DNA from: Methylobacterium currus
GTDB taxonomy: Bacteria > Pseudomonadota > Alphaproteobacteria > Rhizobiales > Beijerinckiaceae
Length of the DNA stretch: 64,000 nucleotides
Direction: 5' to 3'
Assembly: GCF_003058325.1 (NCBI RefSeq)
Contig: NZ_CP028843.1
Location: 5,201,001-5,265,000 of the forward strand
Part shown: piece after piece, positions 45,657-55,154 of the stretch
Position numbering within the stretch: position 1 is the stretch's first letter
Layout of the letters: each line of letters begins with the position of its first letter
Translations under genes and position numbers: made by a program
The notes under the pieces: generated by a model
Seen by the model: only the letters and a program-made list of their open reading frames with translations
Told to the model about the DNA's origin: nothing
Databases searched by the model: none

Positions 45657-46828
45657 GGGCCCGCTGGCCGGCCGATGGCGATGCCCGTGAAGGTCTGGTT
45701 CAGGTGCATCGAGCGGTACTGCTCGCCATAGGTCTCGAAGCCGACGACGTTGTAGTGCCGGTAGAGCTCGGCGATGCTGTGGCGGGCCTGATGGATCTCG
45801 GCGTCCAGGCGGCGCAGCACGCATTCGAAGCCGATCACCAGGTCGACGCCGCCGAGGCGCGCATCGAGCCGGGCCAGCTCCTCGCGGGTCGCCTCGACCA
45901 GGTCCTTCTGGCGGGCCAGCGTCAGCACCACGCCGCTCTCGATGGCACAGTGGAAGCTCAGCGACTGGTCCGGGTTGAGGTGGCGGATCGAGCGGCAGAA
46001 ATAATCGCCGCCGACCCGCACGACGAGCGGATGCGCCGCGAAGCTCGTGGGCGTGAGCGAGTCGGGATCGAGGCCGAGCGCGCTGGCGTACTCGACCGCC
46101 GCCGGCTCGGCGTTGAGTTCGCGCACCGTGCGCTGCTCGTGATCGGTCTCGGTGACCACGAACTTGACGCCGGTCGGCTCGAAATTGTCGTTCTTGAAGA
46201 TCTCGACCGGGAAATCCGACTCGATCAGGAGCAGGATCGCCGCGCGGCGGTGCACCTGCCCGTCATGGATCAGGGCCGTCTCGGAGAAGGTCAGCTCGTC
46301 CCCGGCCGAGCCGCCGACGAGGGGCACCCCGTCGAGCCCGTAGCCGATGGCGGCGATCACCGTCTCCTCGGCATTGGCGAGGCCGTCGATGAGCGAGATG
46401 GCGAAACGCTGCCCGCCGCGGGAGATCCGCTCGTGCGCGCAGCGAAGCGAGCGGATCGAGGCGGCGGCCCGCTCGGCGTCGAGATGGTCGACCGCCTCCA
46501 GCACCGTCGAGGCGATGCGGAACCCCTCGTGCGGGAAGGCGATCGCCACGAGGCCGCGGTCGAGCCCGGCCATCGGGCTGATCTCGCCCGAGGAGGTGCA
46601 GCCGGCGACCCGCACGCCCGGGAAGGCGCGGGCCAGCGCCGCGTTCAGTGCCTCGACCCCGTAGGCCGGCGAGAAGAAGATGACGAGGTGGGCGATGCGC
46701 GCGACGTCGAGGGAGGCGGCGAGCGCCGCCACGGCGGCCTCGGCCCCGGCCGCCTCGGTCCAGGCGGTCTGGATCCCGCAGCGATGCGAGCGCGTGCGCG
46801 TGCCCTCACCCGACCCTGCACTCGCCAT
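45653..46828 (-). CDS. FIST-domain sensor protein, NosP-like
   Basis: A 391 aa protein with FIST N (about residues 45-240) and FIST C (about 245-385) domains. FFSPAYGVEALNAALARAFPG, in part YGVEALNAALARAFPGVRV, then GCTSSGEISP and PLVGGSAGDELTF are typical FIST blocks. In Pseudomonas, NosP is a FIST heme protein that senses nitric oxide and controls its neighbour NahK; the same neighbourhood here supports a NosP-like role. Heme-ligand residues cannot be assigned by eye. ATG 46828 is chosen; the open frame upstream to 47242 is not coding-like. It is coupled to the kinase. Confidence 0.85.
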   Translation of the reverse strand: MASAGSGEGTRTRSHRCGIQTAWTEAAGAEAAVAALAASLDVARIAHLVIFFSPAYGVEALNAALARAFPGVRVAGCTSSGEISPMAGLDRGLVAIAFPHEGFRIASTVLEAVDHLDAERAAASIRSLRCAHERISRGGQRFAISLIDGLANAEETVIAAIGYGLDGVPLVGGSAGDELTFSETALIHDGQVHRRAAILLLIESDFPVEIFKNDNFEPTGVKFVVTETDHEQRTVRELNAEPAAVEYASALGLDPDSLTPTSFAAHPLVVRVGGDYFCRSIRHLNPDQSLSFHCAIESGVVLTLARQKDLVEATREELARLDARLGGVDLVIGFECVLRRLDAEIHQARHSIAELYRHYNVVGFETYGEQYRSMHLNQTFTGIAIGRPAGP

Positions 46829-47452
46829 GGCTCGCGCCGCATTGGGCCGCGCCAAGATTTCCCGCGCCAAGCGGTCCCTCCCGTGTTGCCGGCTCCGTTG
46901 CGGCATTGCGCGCATTATGCGGCGGCGGGATGCGGCTGGCAATTGCAGCCGCTGGCACGAATTTTGGGTGAGGCACGTGAGACGAGGTGAGGTGCGCAGG
47001 CGCGACCGGTGCGGCGGCCGCGCCTGCGCTGGGGACCGGACGGGCGATCGCCCCCGCGATCGGCGGCTGCGCCGCCCCACGCGACGCCGCCGCCAGATGC
47101 CCAGCTCCGCTCCCACCCGCTCCGCGGTGAGGAGATCCTTCGGCCGCCGAGGTCGCATGACGATAGGACCGGGACCCCGCCAGCCACCATTGGACCAATG
47201 TGCAGGGAGCGGGCTGTTCCCTGCGGATCCATACCAAAGCACGGTAGCTGCTGAAGCACCCGCGTGTTAACTCTTTCTTCGACTTTCGGGTGCGGCGGCG
47301 TTGCTGTGCTCGATCTACGAGTGCGCGGGCCGTGCGGCCACGCGCCTGCGAGAGGATGATCCGCTGCGATGGTGGGATTGACCGGTCCGGCCCCTGGGGT
47401 GTCTCTTCCACGGCTGGACGGGGCGCCGACGCCCGTCGCGGAGGGGTCGGAC
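46829..47452. other. 624-bp divergent gap between the FIST gene and the LuxR regulator
   Basis: No protein is supported in this gap; the frames that cross it lack similarity and typical codon use. It contains an inverted repeat GCGGCTG-N7-CAGCCGC (46932-46952), and an A/T-richer patch around 47240-47285 that could hold the plus-strand promoter. It may also hide a small RNA, but I see no decisive structure. Confidence 0.35.
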
Positions 47453-48118
47453 ATGCACCTGATCATCGTCGACGATCATCCGTTGTTCCGCGATGCCCTG
47501 AGCAGCGCGGTCCGCCTCGCCTTCCCGGCCGCCGAGGTCGAGGAGGCGGACGGCATCGAGAGCGCCTGCGCGGCCCTGTCCCGCGGCCGCTCGATCGACC
47601 TGACCCTGCTCGACCTCACCATGCAGGGCGTCAACGGCTTCGACGGGCTGATCGCCATCCGCACCCGCTTCCCGCGCATCCCGGTGCTGGTCGTGTCGGG
47701 CCTCGACGATCCGCGCATCGTGCGCGAGGCGCTCGCCCACGGTGCCGCCGGCTTCGTGCCCAAGGCCGCCGGCAAGCCGGTGCTGATCCGCGCCATCACC
47801 GACGTGCTCAATGGGGCGGTGTTCGTGCCCGAGGGCCTCTCGGGACCCGCCGAGGCCCCGGGCCGCAAGGCCGGCAAGGCGCCGATCGCGGAGCGCATCG
47901 CCGAGCTGACCCCGCAGCAGGTCCGGGTGCTGCTGATGATCCGCCAGGGCAAGCTCAACAAGCAGATCGCCCACGAACTCGGCGTCGGCGACTCGACGGT
48001 CAAGGCCCACGTCTCGGAGATCCTGCGCAAGCTCGGGGTCATCAGCCGCACCCAGATCGTGATCGAGACCGCGAACCTGGATTACGATCATATCCTGGCG
48101 GGATTGCCGTCGAGCTGA
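47453..48118 (+). CDS. LuxR/NarL-type response regulator (AgmR/ErbR-like)
   Basis: A 221 aa regulator. The receiver domain begins MHLIIVDDHPLFRDALSS and has the acceptor Asp in LTLLDLTMQGVNGFDG. A GerE-type helix-turn-helix follows: AELTPQQVRVLLMIRQGKLN, in part LTPQQVRVLLMIRQGKL, and KQIAHELGVGDSTVKAHVSE, in part GVGDSTVKAHVSEIL. The ATG at 47453 has GGAGGGG seven bases upstream; the frame upstream is open but unlikely. It is divergent from the FIST/kinase pair and is the obvious local output partner of the NahK-like kinase. Confidence 0.9.
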   Translation: MHLIIVDDHPLFRDALSSAVRLAFPAAEVEEADGIESACAALSRGRSIDLTLLDLTMQGVNGFDGLIAIRTRFPRIPVLVVSGLDDPRIVREALAHGAAGFVPKAAGKPVLIRAITDVLNGAVFVPEGLSGPAEAPGRKAGKAPIAERIAELTPQQVRVLLMIRQGKLNKQIAHELGVGDSTVKAHVSEILRKLGVISRTQIVIETANLDYDHILAGLPSS

Positions 48119-48202
48119 TCGGCCACACGATCGAAGAGGCAAAGTCGAGACGCCTCCACCTCGACACCGCGCGACGTCGTCCCGGGGCGATGATTGCCGA
48201 GA

Positions 48203-48290
48203 ACCCGGGATCCATAACCGCCGACGTCATAGAATGAAGCTTATCCCGTTCCGCTTCATCCTGCATCGTCAGCGGTTATGGATCCCGGGT
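48203..48290. repeat. 88-bp interrupted inverted repeat (REP/MITE-like)
   Basis: The outer arms of 24 bp match in 23 positions: left 48203-48226 begins ACCCGGGATCCATAACCGC, and right 48267-48290 is its complement. A nested repeat ATGAAGC/GCTTCAT (48234-48240 and 48253-48259) sits in the 40-bp loop. It lies about 85 bp after the LuxR gene and about 220 bp before cstA in a 389-bp gap. The folded length suggests a mobile intergenic element more than a simple terminator. Confidence 0.7.
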
Positions 48291-48507
48291 GCCGCTGCGC
48301 GGCGCCGGCAGGACGAGGGAGGATGTCAGAGCCTTCCGTGACGGATCCGACCGGCCGCTCATCCATTCCTACGACGAAAGTCTAATTCTCCCCCAACGTC
48401 CCTGACTCGCCGCCACATTGGCAGCCCTCGGCGTTTCCGTTACCCGAAAGTCGAAGAAGCCGCCGAAGCCTGTCCCAGCCCGGCGGCGCAGCCGGGAGGA
48501 AACCCCT

Positions 48508-50571
48508 ATGACTGCCGTCCGGAAGCACGGACCCTGGGCCCTCGTGGGCGCGCTCGGGGCCGCCGCCCTCGCCGTGGTGGCGACGCAGCGCGGCGAGAGC
48601 ATCAACGCCCTCTGGATCGTCATCGCGGCGGTCTCGGTCTACGTGATCGCCTACCGCTACTACTCGCTCTACATCGCCGACCGCATCATGCGGCTCGACC
48701 CGACCCGCCAGACCCCGGCCGTGCGCCACAATGACGGGCTCGATTACGTTCCGACCGACAAGTACGTCCTGTTCGGCCACCACTTCGCGGCGATCGCGGG
48801 CGCCGGCCCGCTGGTCGGCCCGGTGCTGGCCGCGCAGATGGGCTACCTGCCGGGCCTGCTCTGGATCCTCGCCGGCGTGGTGCTGGCCGGCGCCGTGCAG
48901 GACTTCATGGTGCTGTTCGTCTCGATGCGCCGCGACGGCCGCTCGCTCGGCGAGCTGATCCGCGCCGAGCTCGGCACGATTCCGGGCGTCGTCGCGCTGT
49001 TCGGCGCCTTCCTGATTATGGTCATCATCCTGGCGGTGCTGGCGCTGATCGTCGTCAAGGCGCTGGCCGAGAGCCCGTGGGGCACCTTCACGGTGATGGC
49101 GACGATCCCGATCGCGCTGCTGATGGGCGTCTACTCGCGCTGGATCCGTCCGGGACGCATCGGCGAGGTCTCGATCCTCGGCTTCGTGCTGCTGATGGCC
49201 GCGATCCTCTACGGCCAGTCCGTCGCCAACGATCCGACGCTCGCCGCGATGTTCACCTTCACCGGCACGCAGCTGTGCTGGATGCTGATCGGTTACGGCT
49301 TCGTCGCCTCGATCCTGCCGGTCTGGCTGCTGCTCGCCCCGCGCGACTACCTCTCGACCTTCCTCAAGATCGGCACCATCGTGGGCCTCGCGCTCGGCAT
49401 CCTGGTGCTGGCGCCGCATCTCCAGATGCCGGCGGTGACGAAGTTCGTCGACGGCACCGGGCCGGTCTGGTCGGGCTCGCTGTTCCCGTTCCTGTTCATC
49501 ACCATCGCCTGCGGCGCGGTCTCGGGCTTCCACAGCCTGATCTCCTCGGGCACGACGCCGAAGCTGATCGACAACGAGGTCAATGCCCGCTTCATCGGCT
49601 ATGGCGGCATGCTGATGGAATCGTTCGTCGCCGTGATGGCGCTCGTCGCCGCCACCGTCATCGATCCGGGCGTGTACTTCACCATGAACTCGCCCGGCGC
49701 CGTGATCGGCACGACGCCCGAGAGCGCGTCGGCGGCGGTCACCGCCATGGGCTTCCCGATCAGCGCCGACACCATCAAGCAGACCGCGGCGGATGTCGGC
49801 GAGCATACCGTGATCTCGCGGGCCGGCGGCGCGCCGACGCTCGCGGTCGGCATGGCCCACATCATCTCGAACGTCGTCGGCGGCAAGGCGATGATGGCGT
49901 TCTGGTACCACTTCGCCATCCTGTTCGAGGCGTTGTTCATCCTCACCGCCGTCGATGCCGGGACGAGAGCCGGGCGCTTCATGCTCCAAGACCTGATCGG
50001 CGTCGCGGTGCCGGCCTTCAAGGACACCGCGTCCTGGGGCCCGAGCATCGTGGCGACGGGCTTGTGCGTCGCGGCCTGGGGCTTCTTCCTCTACCAGGGC
50101 GTGACCGACCCGCTCGGCGGCGTGAACACCCTGTGGCCGCTCTTCGGCATCTCGAACCAGATGCTGGCGGCGATCGCGCTCACGCTCTGCACCGTGGTCA
50201 TCTTCAAGATGAAACGGGAGCGCTACGCCCTCGTCACCATCGTGCCGACCCTCTGGCTCGTCGCTTGCACCCTGACGGCCGGCCTCCAGAAGGTATTCTC
50301 CGCCGATCCGCGGGTGGGCTTCCTGGCCCATGCCGACCGCTACGCCACCGCGCTCGCCGAGGGCAAGGTGCTGGCGCCGGCGAAGAACGCCGACCAGATG
50401 AGCCAGATCATCTTCAACGACCGCGTCGACGCGGTGCTGGCGCTGGTCTTCGTCGGCGTCGTGGTGGCGATCATCGCCTTCGGCGTCCAGGCCTGCCTCA
50501 AGGCCTACCGCACCGACCGCTGGACCGCCGTCGAGGCGGATCCGCGGGCGATGCCGGCGGCGGCGGAGTGA
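48508..50571 (+). CDS. cstA: CstA/BtsT-family carbon-starvation membrane protein
   Basis: A 687 aa carrier with about 16-18 membrane segments. The conserved CstA stretches are GHHFAAIAGAGPLVGPVLAA, DYVPTDKYVLFGHH, GFHSLISSGTTPKLI and GGVNTLWPLFGISNQMLAA in parts. Family members import pyruvate (BtsT) or peptides during carbon starvation. The ATG at 48508 has GGGAGGA seven bases upstream. A YbdD-type gene begins four bases after the stop, the standard pairing for this family. Confidence 0.94.
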   Translation: MTAVRKHGPWALVGALGAAALAVVATQRGESINALWIVIAAVSVYVIAYRYYSLYIADRIMRLDPTRQTPAVRHNDGLDYVPTDKYVLFGHHFAAIAGAGPLVGPVLAAQMGYLPGLLWILAGVVLAGAVQDFMVLFVSMRRDGRSLGELIRAELGTIPGVVALFGAFLIMVIILAVLALIVVKALAESPWGTFTVMATIPIALLMGVYSRWIRPGRIGEVSILGFVLLMAAILYGQSVANDPTLAAMFTFTGTQLCWMLIGYGFVASILPVWLLLAPRDYLSTFLKIGTIVGLALGILVLAPHLQMPAVTKFVDGTGPVWSGSLFPFLFITIACGAVSGFHSLISSGTTPKLIDNEVNARFIGYGGMLMESFVAVMALVAATVIDPGVYFTMNSPGAVIGTTPESASAAVTAMGFPISADTIKQTAADVGEHTVISRAGGAPTLAVGMAHIISNVVGGKAMMAFWYHFAILFEALFILTAVDAGTRAGRFMLQDLIGVAVPAFKDTASWGPSIVATGLCVAAWGFFLYQGVTDPLGGVNTLWPLFGISNQMLAAIALTLCTVVIFKMKRERYALVTIVPTLWLVACTLTAGLQKVFSADPRVGFLAHADRYATALAEGKVLAPAKNADQMSQIIFNDRVDAVLALVFVGVVVAIIAFGVQACLKAYRTDRWTAVEADPRAMPAAAE

Positions 50572-50575
50572 GCCG

Positions 50576-50797
50576 ATGGGTTCGGCGGACACCTTGCGGG
50601 AGCGCTGGGCGACCCTGACGCGCTGCGTCTGCGACGGGGCGCGGCTGATGGTCGGCCAGGGCAACTACGACACCTACGTCGCCCATATCCGCAAGACCCA
50701 CCCCGACCAGCAGCCGATGACTCCGACGGAATTCTTCCGCGAGCGCCAGAACGCCCGGTTCGGCGTCGGCGGCCGCGGCGGCTTCCGCTGCTGCTGA
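50576..50797 (+). CDS. YbdD/YjiX family small protein
   Basis: A 73 aa protein of the DUF466/YbdD family. GQGNYDTYVAHIRKTHPDQQ and PMTPTEFFRERQNARFG are the family signatures, and it ends in a short Gly/Arg/Cys tail. It always follows cstA in many bacteria and is thought to be needed for, or to modulate, the carrier; the mechanism is unclear. The gene is four bases downstream of cstA. Confidence 0.93.
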   Translation: MGSADTLRERWATLTRCVCDGARLMVGQGNYDTYVAHIRKTHPDQQPMTPTEFFRERQNARFGVGGRGGFRCC

Positions 50798-50815
50798 CCC
50801 GCGGCTGACATGCCC

Positions 50816-50846
50816 GCCCGCGCAGGGGCCTAGACCCTGCGCGGGC
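50816..50846 (+). terminator. Hairpin after the cstA-ybdD operon
   Basis: GCCCGCGCAGGG and its complement, 12-bp arms with a seven-base loop, lie 18 bp past the YbdD-type stop. The remainder of the 305-bp gap to 51102 shows no gene and probably holds the promoter of the next gene. No T run follows the hairpin. Confidence 0.6.
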
Positions 50847-51102
50847 GAAACAACACGCAATGCCGGATCCGGTTCCGGCGAAGACGAATTCTGTTCACGA
50901 GTCTTTCAGGAGACACCCGTAACGCTTGCGGCGGGATGATGGCGGGGATGTCGCAAGTCGCCGCCGCCCCGACACGATCCGGTAAAGCGCGCCTTAACTA
51001 GGGCTGATCCGGCAGCATGGCCGCGGCGCGCAATCGGCACGGCTGAGCTGGCCGGCGCGATGCTACAGATGAGGTCCCTCATCCGCACCCGCCGTTAGCC
51101 CC

Positions 51103-52074
51103 GTGGCCACCCTGACACTCCCCGTCGCCGTCCCCTCCGCCCGCCCGGCCCTGCCGGCCCTGCTCGGCGACCAGCCGCTGCGCGGCATCGTGCTGGTGGT
51201 GGTCTCCACCATGTTCCTGTCGAGCTCCGACGCCACCGCCAAGTACCTCACCGGGCAGCTCGCCGGGATCGAGGTGGCGTGGCTGCGCTATGTCGGCTTC
51301 CTCGCCGTGATGCTGGCGGCTGCCGGGGTGCGGGCGCATCTCAAGCGTGGCGCCTCGCCGTTCCGGAGCGCGCGGCCGGGCCTGCAGGTGGTGCGCGGCA
51401 TCGCCCTCGTCGGCTCCTCCCTGCTGTTCCTCGCGGGCCTGCGTACCCTGCCGGTGGCCGAGATCACGGCGATCGCCTTCGTGTCGCCGATCTTCGTCAC
51501 CGCCCTGTCGATCCCGGTGCTCGGCGAGAAGGTCGGCGCCCGGCGCTGGGCCGCGGCCTTCGTCGGCCTCCTCGGCGTGCTGATCATCGTGCGGCCGGGC
51601 ACCAGCGCGTTCCAGACCGCCGCCCTCCTGCCGATCGTCTCCGCCGTGTTCTGGGCCGCCGCCCTGGTGGTGACCCGCAAGATCAACGGCTACGACGCAC
51701 CGCAGACCACCATGACCTGGTCGGCCATCGTCGGCTTCGTGATCCTGTCGGCCATCGTGCCCTTCGTCTGGGAGACCCCGAACCTCAACCAGGTCGCGAT
51801 CGGCGCCGCGATCGGCTTCATCTCGACCGCCGGGCACTGGATCGTCACCATCGCCTACCGCCACGCCCCGGCCTCGACCCTGGTGCCGTTCTCCTACAGC
51901 CAGATCATCTGGGCCGGCCTCCTCGGCTTCCTGTTCTTCGGCACGGTGCCGGACGCCTATATGGGCCTCGGCGTCCTGGTGATCGGCGGCAGCGGCCTCT
52001 ACACCGCCCACCGCGAGCGGATGCGCCACGTCCCGGCCCCGACCGGGGTGCTGCCGGCGGGCGGGGTGCGCTGA
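51103..52074 (+). CDS. EamA-family (DMT) transporter
   Basis: A 323 aa protein with ten membrane segments in two EamA repeats, for example GIVLVVVSTMFLSSSDATAK, GIALVGSSLLFLAGLRTLPV and ILSAIVPFVWETPN. The second half includes SYSQIIWAGLLGFLFFG, typical of the end of the EamA fold. These carriers export metabolites such as amino acids or S-adenosylmethionine, and the substrate cannot be predicted. The start is a GTG at 51103. tex follows 99 bp downstream. Confidence 0.85.
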   Translation: MATLTLPVAVPSARPALPALLGDQPLRGIVLVVVSTMFLSSSDATAKYLTGQLAGIEVAWLRYVGFLAVMLAAAGVRAHLKRGASPFRSARPGLQVVRGIALVGSSLLFLAGLRTLPVAEITAIAFVSPIFVTALSIPVLGEKVGARRWAAAFVGLLGVLIIVRPGTSAFQTAALLPIVSAVFWAAALVVTRKINGYDAPQTTMTWSAIVGFVILSAIVPFVWETPNLNQVAIGAAIGFISTAGHWIVTIAYRHAPASTLVPFSYSQIIWAGLLGFLFFGTVPDAYMGLGVLVIGGSGLYTAHRERMRHVPAPTGVLPAGGVR

Positions 52075-52173
52075 CCATCACGGGCGGCCGCGGCGCGGCC
52101 GCCCCGACATGTCTCCTCTTCCCCGAATCGTCGCCCGCCTCTAAACACGCGCCTCCCCAACCGGAGAGGCCCC

Positions 52174-54498
52174 ATGCCGACGATCGAGCAGCGCATCGCC
52201 ACCGAACTCGGCGCGCAGGACTGGCAGGTCAAGGCGGCGGTGGAGCTTCTGGACGGCGGGTCGACGGTGCCGTTCATCGCCCGCTACCGCAAGGAAGTCA
52301 CCGGCACCCTGGACGACGCGCAGCTGCGCACCCTGGAGGAGCGCCTGCGCTACCTGCGCGAGCTGGAGGCCCGCCGCGCCGCGATCCTGGAGAGCGTGCA
52401 GAACCAGGGTAAGCTCGACGACGCGCTGAAAGGTCAGATCCTCGCCGCCGAGACGAAGGCGCGGCTCGAGGACCTCTACCTCCCGTTCAAGCCGAAGCGC
52501 CGCACCAAGGCCCAGATCGCCCGCGAGGCAGGCTTGGGTCCCCTGGCCGAAGCGCTGCTCTCCCGCCCCGATCAGGTCCCGCTCCAGGCCGCCGCCCCGT
52601 TCGTCGACGAGGGCAAGGGCGTGGCGACGCCGGAGGCGGCCCTGGAGGGCGCCCGCTCCATCCTGGTCGAGCGCTTCGCCGAGAATGCCGAATTGGTCGG
52701 GCAGTTGCGCGAGGCGTTCTGGACCCGCGGCAAGCTCGTCTCGCGGGTGCGCGACGGCAAGGCGCAGGCGGGGGCCAAGTTCTCCGACTACTTCGACTTC
52801 TCCGAGCCCCTGACCCGCCTGCCCTCCCACCGGGTGCTGGCCCTCTTCCGAGGCGAGAAGGAGGAGGTGCTGGACCTGCGGCTCGACGAGGCTCCCGAGG
52901 GCGTCGATGCCCAGAGCCTCTACGATGGCCGCATCGCCCTGTCGGCCGGAATCCAGGATCGCGGCCGGCCCGGCGACCGCTGGCTGATGGAGGCGGTGCG
53001 CTTCGCCTGGCGCACCAAGCTCCGGCTCTCGATCGAGCTCGACCTGCGCGCGCGCCTCTGGGAGGCGGCTGAAGCCGAGGGCGTGCGGGTCTTCGCCGGC
53101 AACCTGCGCGACCTCCTGCTCGCCGCGCCCGCCGGCGCCCGGCCGACGCTCGGCCTCGATCCGGGCTACCGCACCGGCGTGAAGGTCGCGGTGGTCGACG
53201 CCACCGGCAAGGTGGTGGCGACGGACACGATCTATCCCCACGAGCCGCGGCGCGACTGGAGCGGGTCGCTGATGACGCTGGCGAAGCTCTGCCGGGCGCA
53301 CGGCGTCGAGCTCGTCGCCATCGGCAACGGCACCGCCTCGCGGGAGACCGACCGGCTCGCCGCCGAGCTGATCGCCAAGCAGCCGGAGCTGACGCTCACC
53401 AAGGTGATGGTGTCGGAGGCCGGCGCCTCGGTCTACTCGGCCTCGGCCTATGCGAGCCAGGAGCTGCCGGGCCTCGACGTGTCGTTGCGCGGCGCGGTCT
53501 CGATCGCCCGGCGCCTGCAGGACCCGCTGGCGGAGCTGGTGAAGATCGAGCCGAAGGCGATCGGCGTCGGGCAGTACCAGCACGATCTGGCGGAGGGGAA
53601 GCTGTCGCGCTCCCTCGACGCGGTGGTGGAGGATTGCGTGAACGGCGTCGGGGTCGACGTCAACACCGCCTCCGGCCCGCTTCTGGCCCGGGTCTCGGGT
53701 CTCAGCGAGCGGGTGGCGCAGAACATCGTCGCGCATCGCGACACGAACGGGCCGTTCCGCAGCCGCTCAGGGTTGAAGAAGGTCGCGGGGCTCGGGCCGA
53801 AGGCGTTCGAGCTGTCGGCGGGCTTCCTGCGGATCCAGAACGGCGACGACCCGCTCGACGCGTCCGGTGTGCACCCGGAGGCCTACCCGGTGGTGCGCCG
53901 CATCCTCCAGGCGACGAAGAGCGACATCAAGGCGGTGATCGGCAACGGTACGGTGCTCAAAGGTCTGAACCCGAAATCCTTCATCGACGACACCTTCGGG
54001 CTGCCGACCGTCACCGACATCATCGCCGAGCTGGAGAAGCCGGGCCGCGACCCGCGCCCGAGCTTCAAGACCGCGACCTTCCAGGAGGGCGTCGAGACGA
54101 TCGGCGACCTGAAACCCGGCATGGTGCTGGAGGGCGTGGTGACCAACGTCGCGGCCTTCGGGGCCTTCGTCGATATCGGCGTGCACCAGGACGGGCTCGT
54201 CCACATCTCGGCCCTGTCCAAGACCTTCGTGAAGGACCCGCGGGCGGTGGTGAAGCCCGGCGACGTGGTGCGGGTGAAGGTGCTGGACGTCGATGCGCCG
54301 CGCAAGCGCATCTCGCTCACCATGCGCCTCGACGACGAGGTCGGCGCCCGGCCGCCGCGCGAGCAGGGCGGCCAGAACCGCGACGCACCCCGCCGCGACG
54401 CCCCGCGCCCGCAACCCCGCCGCGAGGAACCGGCGGGCGGCGGCGCCCTGGCGGACGCCCTGCGCAAGGCGGGGCTGGATCGGGGCACGCGGCGCTGA
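52174..54498 (+). CDS. tex: Transcription accessory protein Tex
   Basis: A 774 aa Tex family nucleic-acid-binding protein. The N-terminal [19 protein letters not shown] is followed by an RNase-H-like YqgF domain ([19 protein letters not shown], in part [15 protein letters not shown]). The helix-hairpin-helix [20 protein letters not shown] and the C-terminal S1 domain [20 protein letters not shown], in part [20 protein letters not shown], complete it. A Arg/Pro-rich tail follows. Tex influences transcription and stress survival in other bacteria. It converges on the NodS-like gene across a shared hairpin. Confidence 0.95.
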   Translation: MPTIEQRIATELGAQDWQVKAAVELLDGGSTVPFIARYRKEVTGTLDDAQLRTLEERLRYLRELEARRAAILESVQNQGKLDDALKGQILAAETKARLEDLYLPFKPKRRTKAQIAREAGLGPLAEALLSRPDQVPLQAAAPFVDEGKGVATPEAALEGARSILVERFAENAELVGQLREAFWTRGKLVSRVRDGKAQAGAKFSDYFDFSEPLTRLPSHRVLALFRGEKEEVLDLRLDEAPEGVDAQSLYDGRIALSAGIQDRGRPGDRWLMEAVRFAWRTKLRLSIELDLRARLWEAAEAEGVRVFAGNLRDLLLAAPAGARPTLGLDPGYRTGVKVAVVDATGKVVATDTIYPHEPRRDWSGSLMTLAKLCRAHGVELVAIGNGTASRETDRLAAELIAKQPELTLTKVMVSEAGASVYSASAYASQELPGLDVSLRGAVSIARRLQDPLAELVKIEPKAIGVGQYQHDLAEGKLSRSLDAVVEDCVNGVGVDVNTASGPLLARVSGLSERVAQNIVAHRDTNGPFRSRSGLKKVAGLGPKAFELSAGFLRIQNGDDPLDASGVHPEAYPVVRRILQATKSDIKAVIGNGTVLKGLNPKSFIDDTFGLPTVTDIIAELEKPGRDPRPSFKTATFQEGVETIGDLKPGMVLEGVVTNVAAFGAFVDIGVHQDGLVHISALSKTFVKDPRAVVKPGDVVRVKVLDVDAPRKRISLTMRLDDEVGARPPREQGGQNRDAPRRDAPRPQPRREEPAGGGALADALRKAGLDRGTRR

Positions 54499-54510
54499 GG
54501 CGAGTCGCGA

Positions 54511-54539
54511 CGGGCACGCCTCCCGGAAAGGCGTGCCCG
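54511..54539. terminator. Shared hairpin between tex and the NodS-like gene
   Basis: CGGGCACGCCT and AGGCGTGCCCG, 11-bp arms with a seven-base loop, start 12 bp after the tex stop and end 11 bp after the end of the convergent gene. This is consistent with a bidirectional terminator; no T run is present. Confidence 0.65.
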
Positions 54540-54550
54540 CGGCGCAACAT

Positions 54551-55144
54551 CTACGCGCCATCCCGCCCGCGCAGCACGTCGAGCCGGTACGCCTCGGTGC
54601 GGACCTGCCGGTCGACCGCGAGGCGGTCGCGCGTCTCGCGGATGAACAGGTCGGCGGCCTCGTCGCCGGTCAGGGGATAATGCGTCTCGCCGGTCCAGTG
54701 CACCAGGACGACGTCGCCGTCTGGTCGCAGGCTGCCGCGGACGAGGCCGGCGAGGCGGGCGACGTCGCCGGCATCGAGGTAGTAGACCACCTCCGAGAGC
54801 AGGATCAGGTCGAACCGGCCCTCCGGCCACTCGCCCGGCACCCGGGCCTTGAGCAGGCGGAGTCCCGGCAGGTCGCGGCAGCGCGCGCGGGCCTGGTCCA
54901 GGGCGGCCTCGGCCACGTCGAGGGCGACCAGCGTATCGCAGCGGGGCGCGAGCGCCGCCGTCAGCACCCCGATCGAGCAGCCGATCTCGAGCGCCGCAGC
55001 GTAACGCGGGCGCGGCAGGGATGCGAGGGTGGCGGCGTACTTGTCGCGCTCGTAGGAGCTCTCGGCGAAATTCCACGGGTCGGGATCGTCGGCGTAGCGC
55101 TCGTCGAAGTAGCCGGGCGGCAGCGAGGCCGTATGGCGGGTCAT
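54551..55144 (-). CDS. NodS-like SAM-dependent methyltransferase
   Basis: A 197 aa class I methyltransferase. SSYERDKYAATLASLPRPRY and ALEIGCSIGVLTAALAPRCD carry the SAM-binding motif I, VALDVAEAALDQARAR the acidic loop, and LSEVVYYLD motif IV. The full layout matches the NodS family, whose founding member N-methylates the chitin-oligosaccharide backbone of Nod factors in rhizobia. It is the last gene of a four-gene operon. ATG 55144 with AAGGA seven bases upstream is chosen; ATG 55168 would overlap the upstream gene. Its actual substrate is unknown. Confidence 0.82.
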   Translation of the reverse strand: MTRHTASLPPGYFDERYADDPDPWNFAESSYERDKYAATLASLPRPRYAAALEIGCSIGVLTAALAPRCDTLVALDVAEAALDQARARCRDLPGLRLLKARVPGEWPEGRFDLILLSEVVYYLDAGDVARLAGLVRGSLRPDGDVVLVHWTGETHYPLTGDEAADLFIRETRDRLAVDRQVRTEAYRLDVLRGRDGA

Positions 55145-55154
55145 CGCAATTTCC

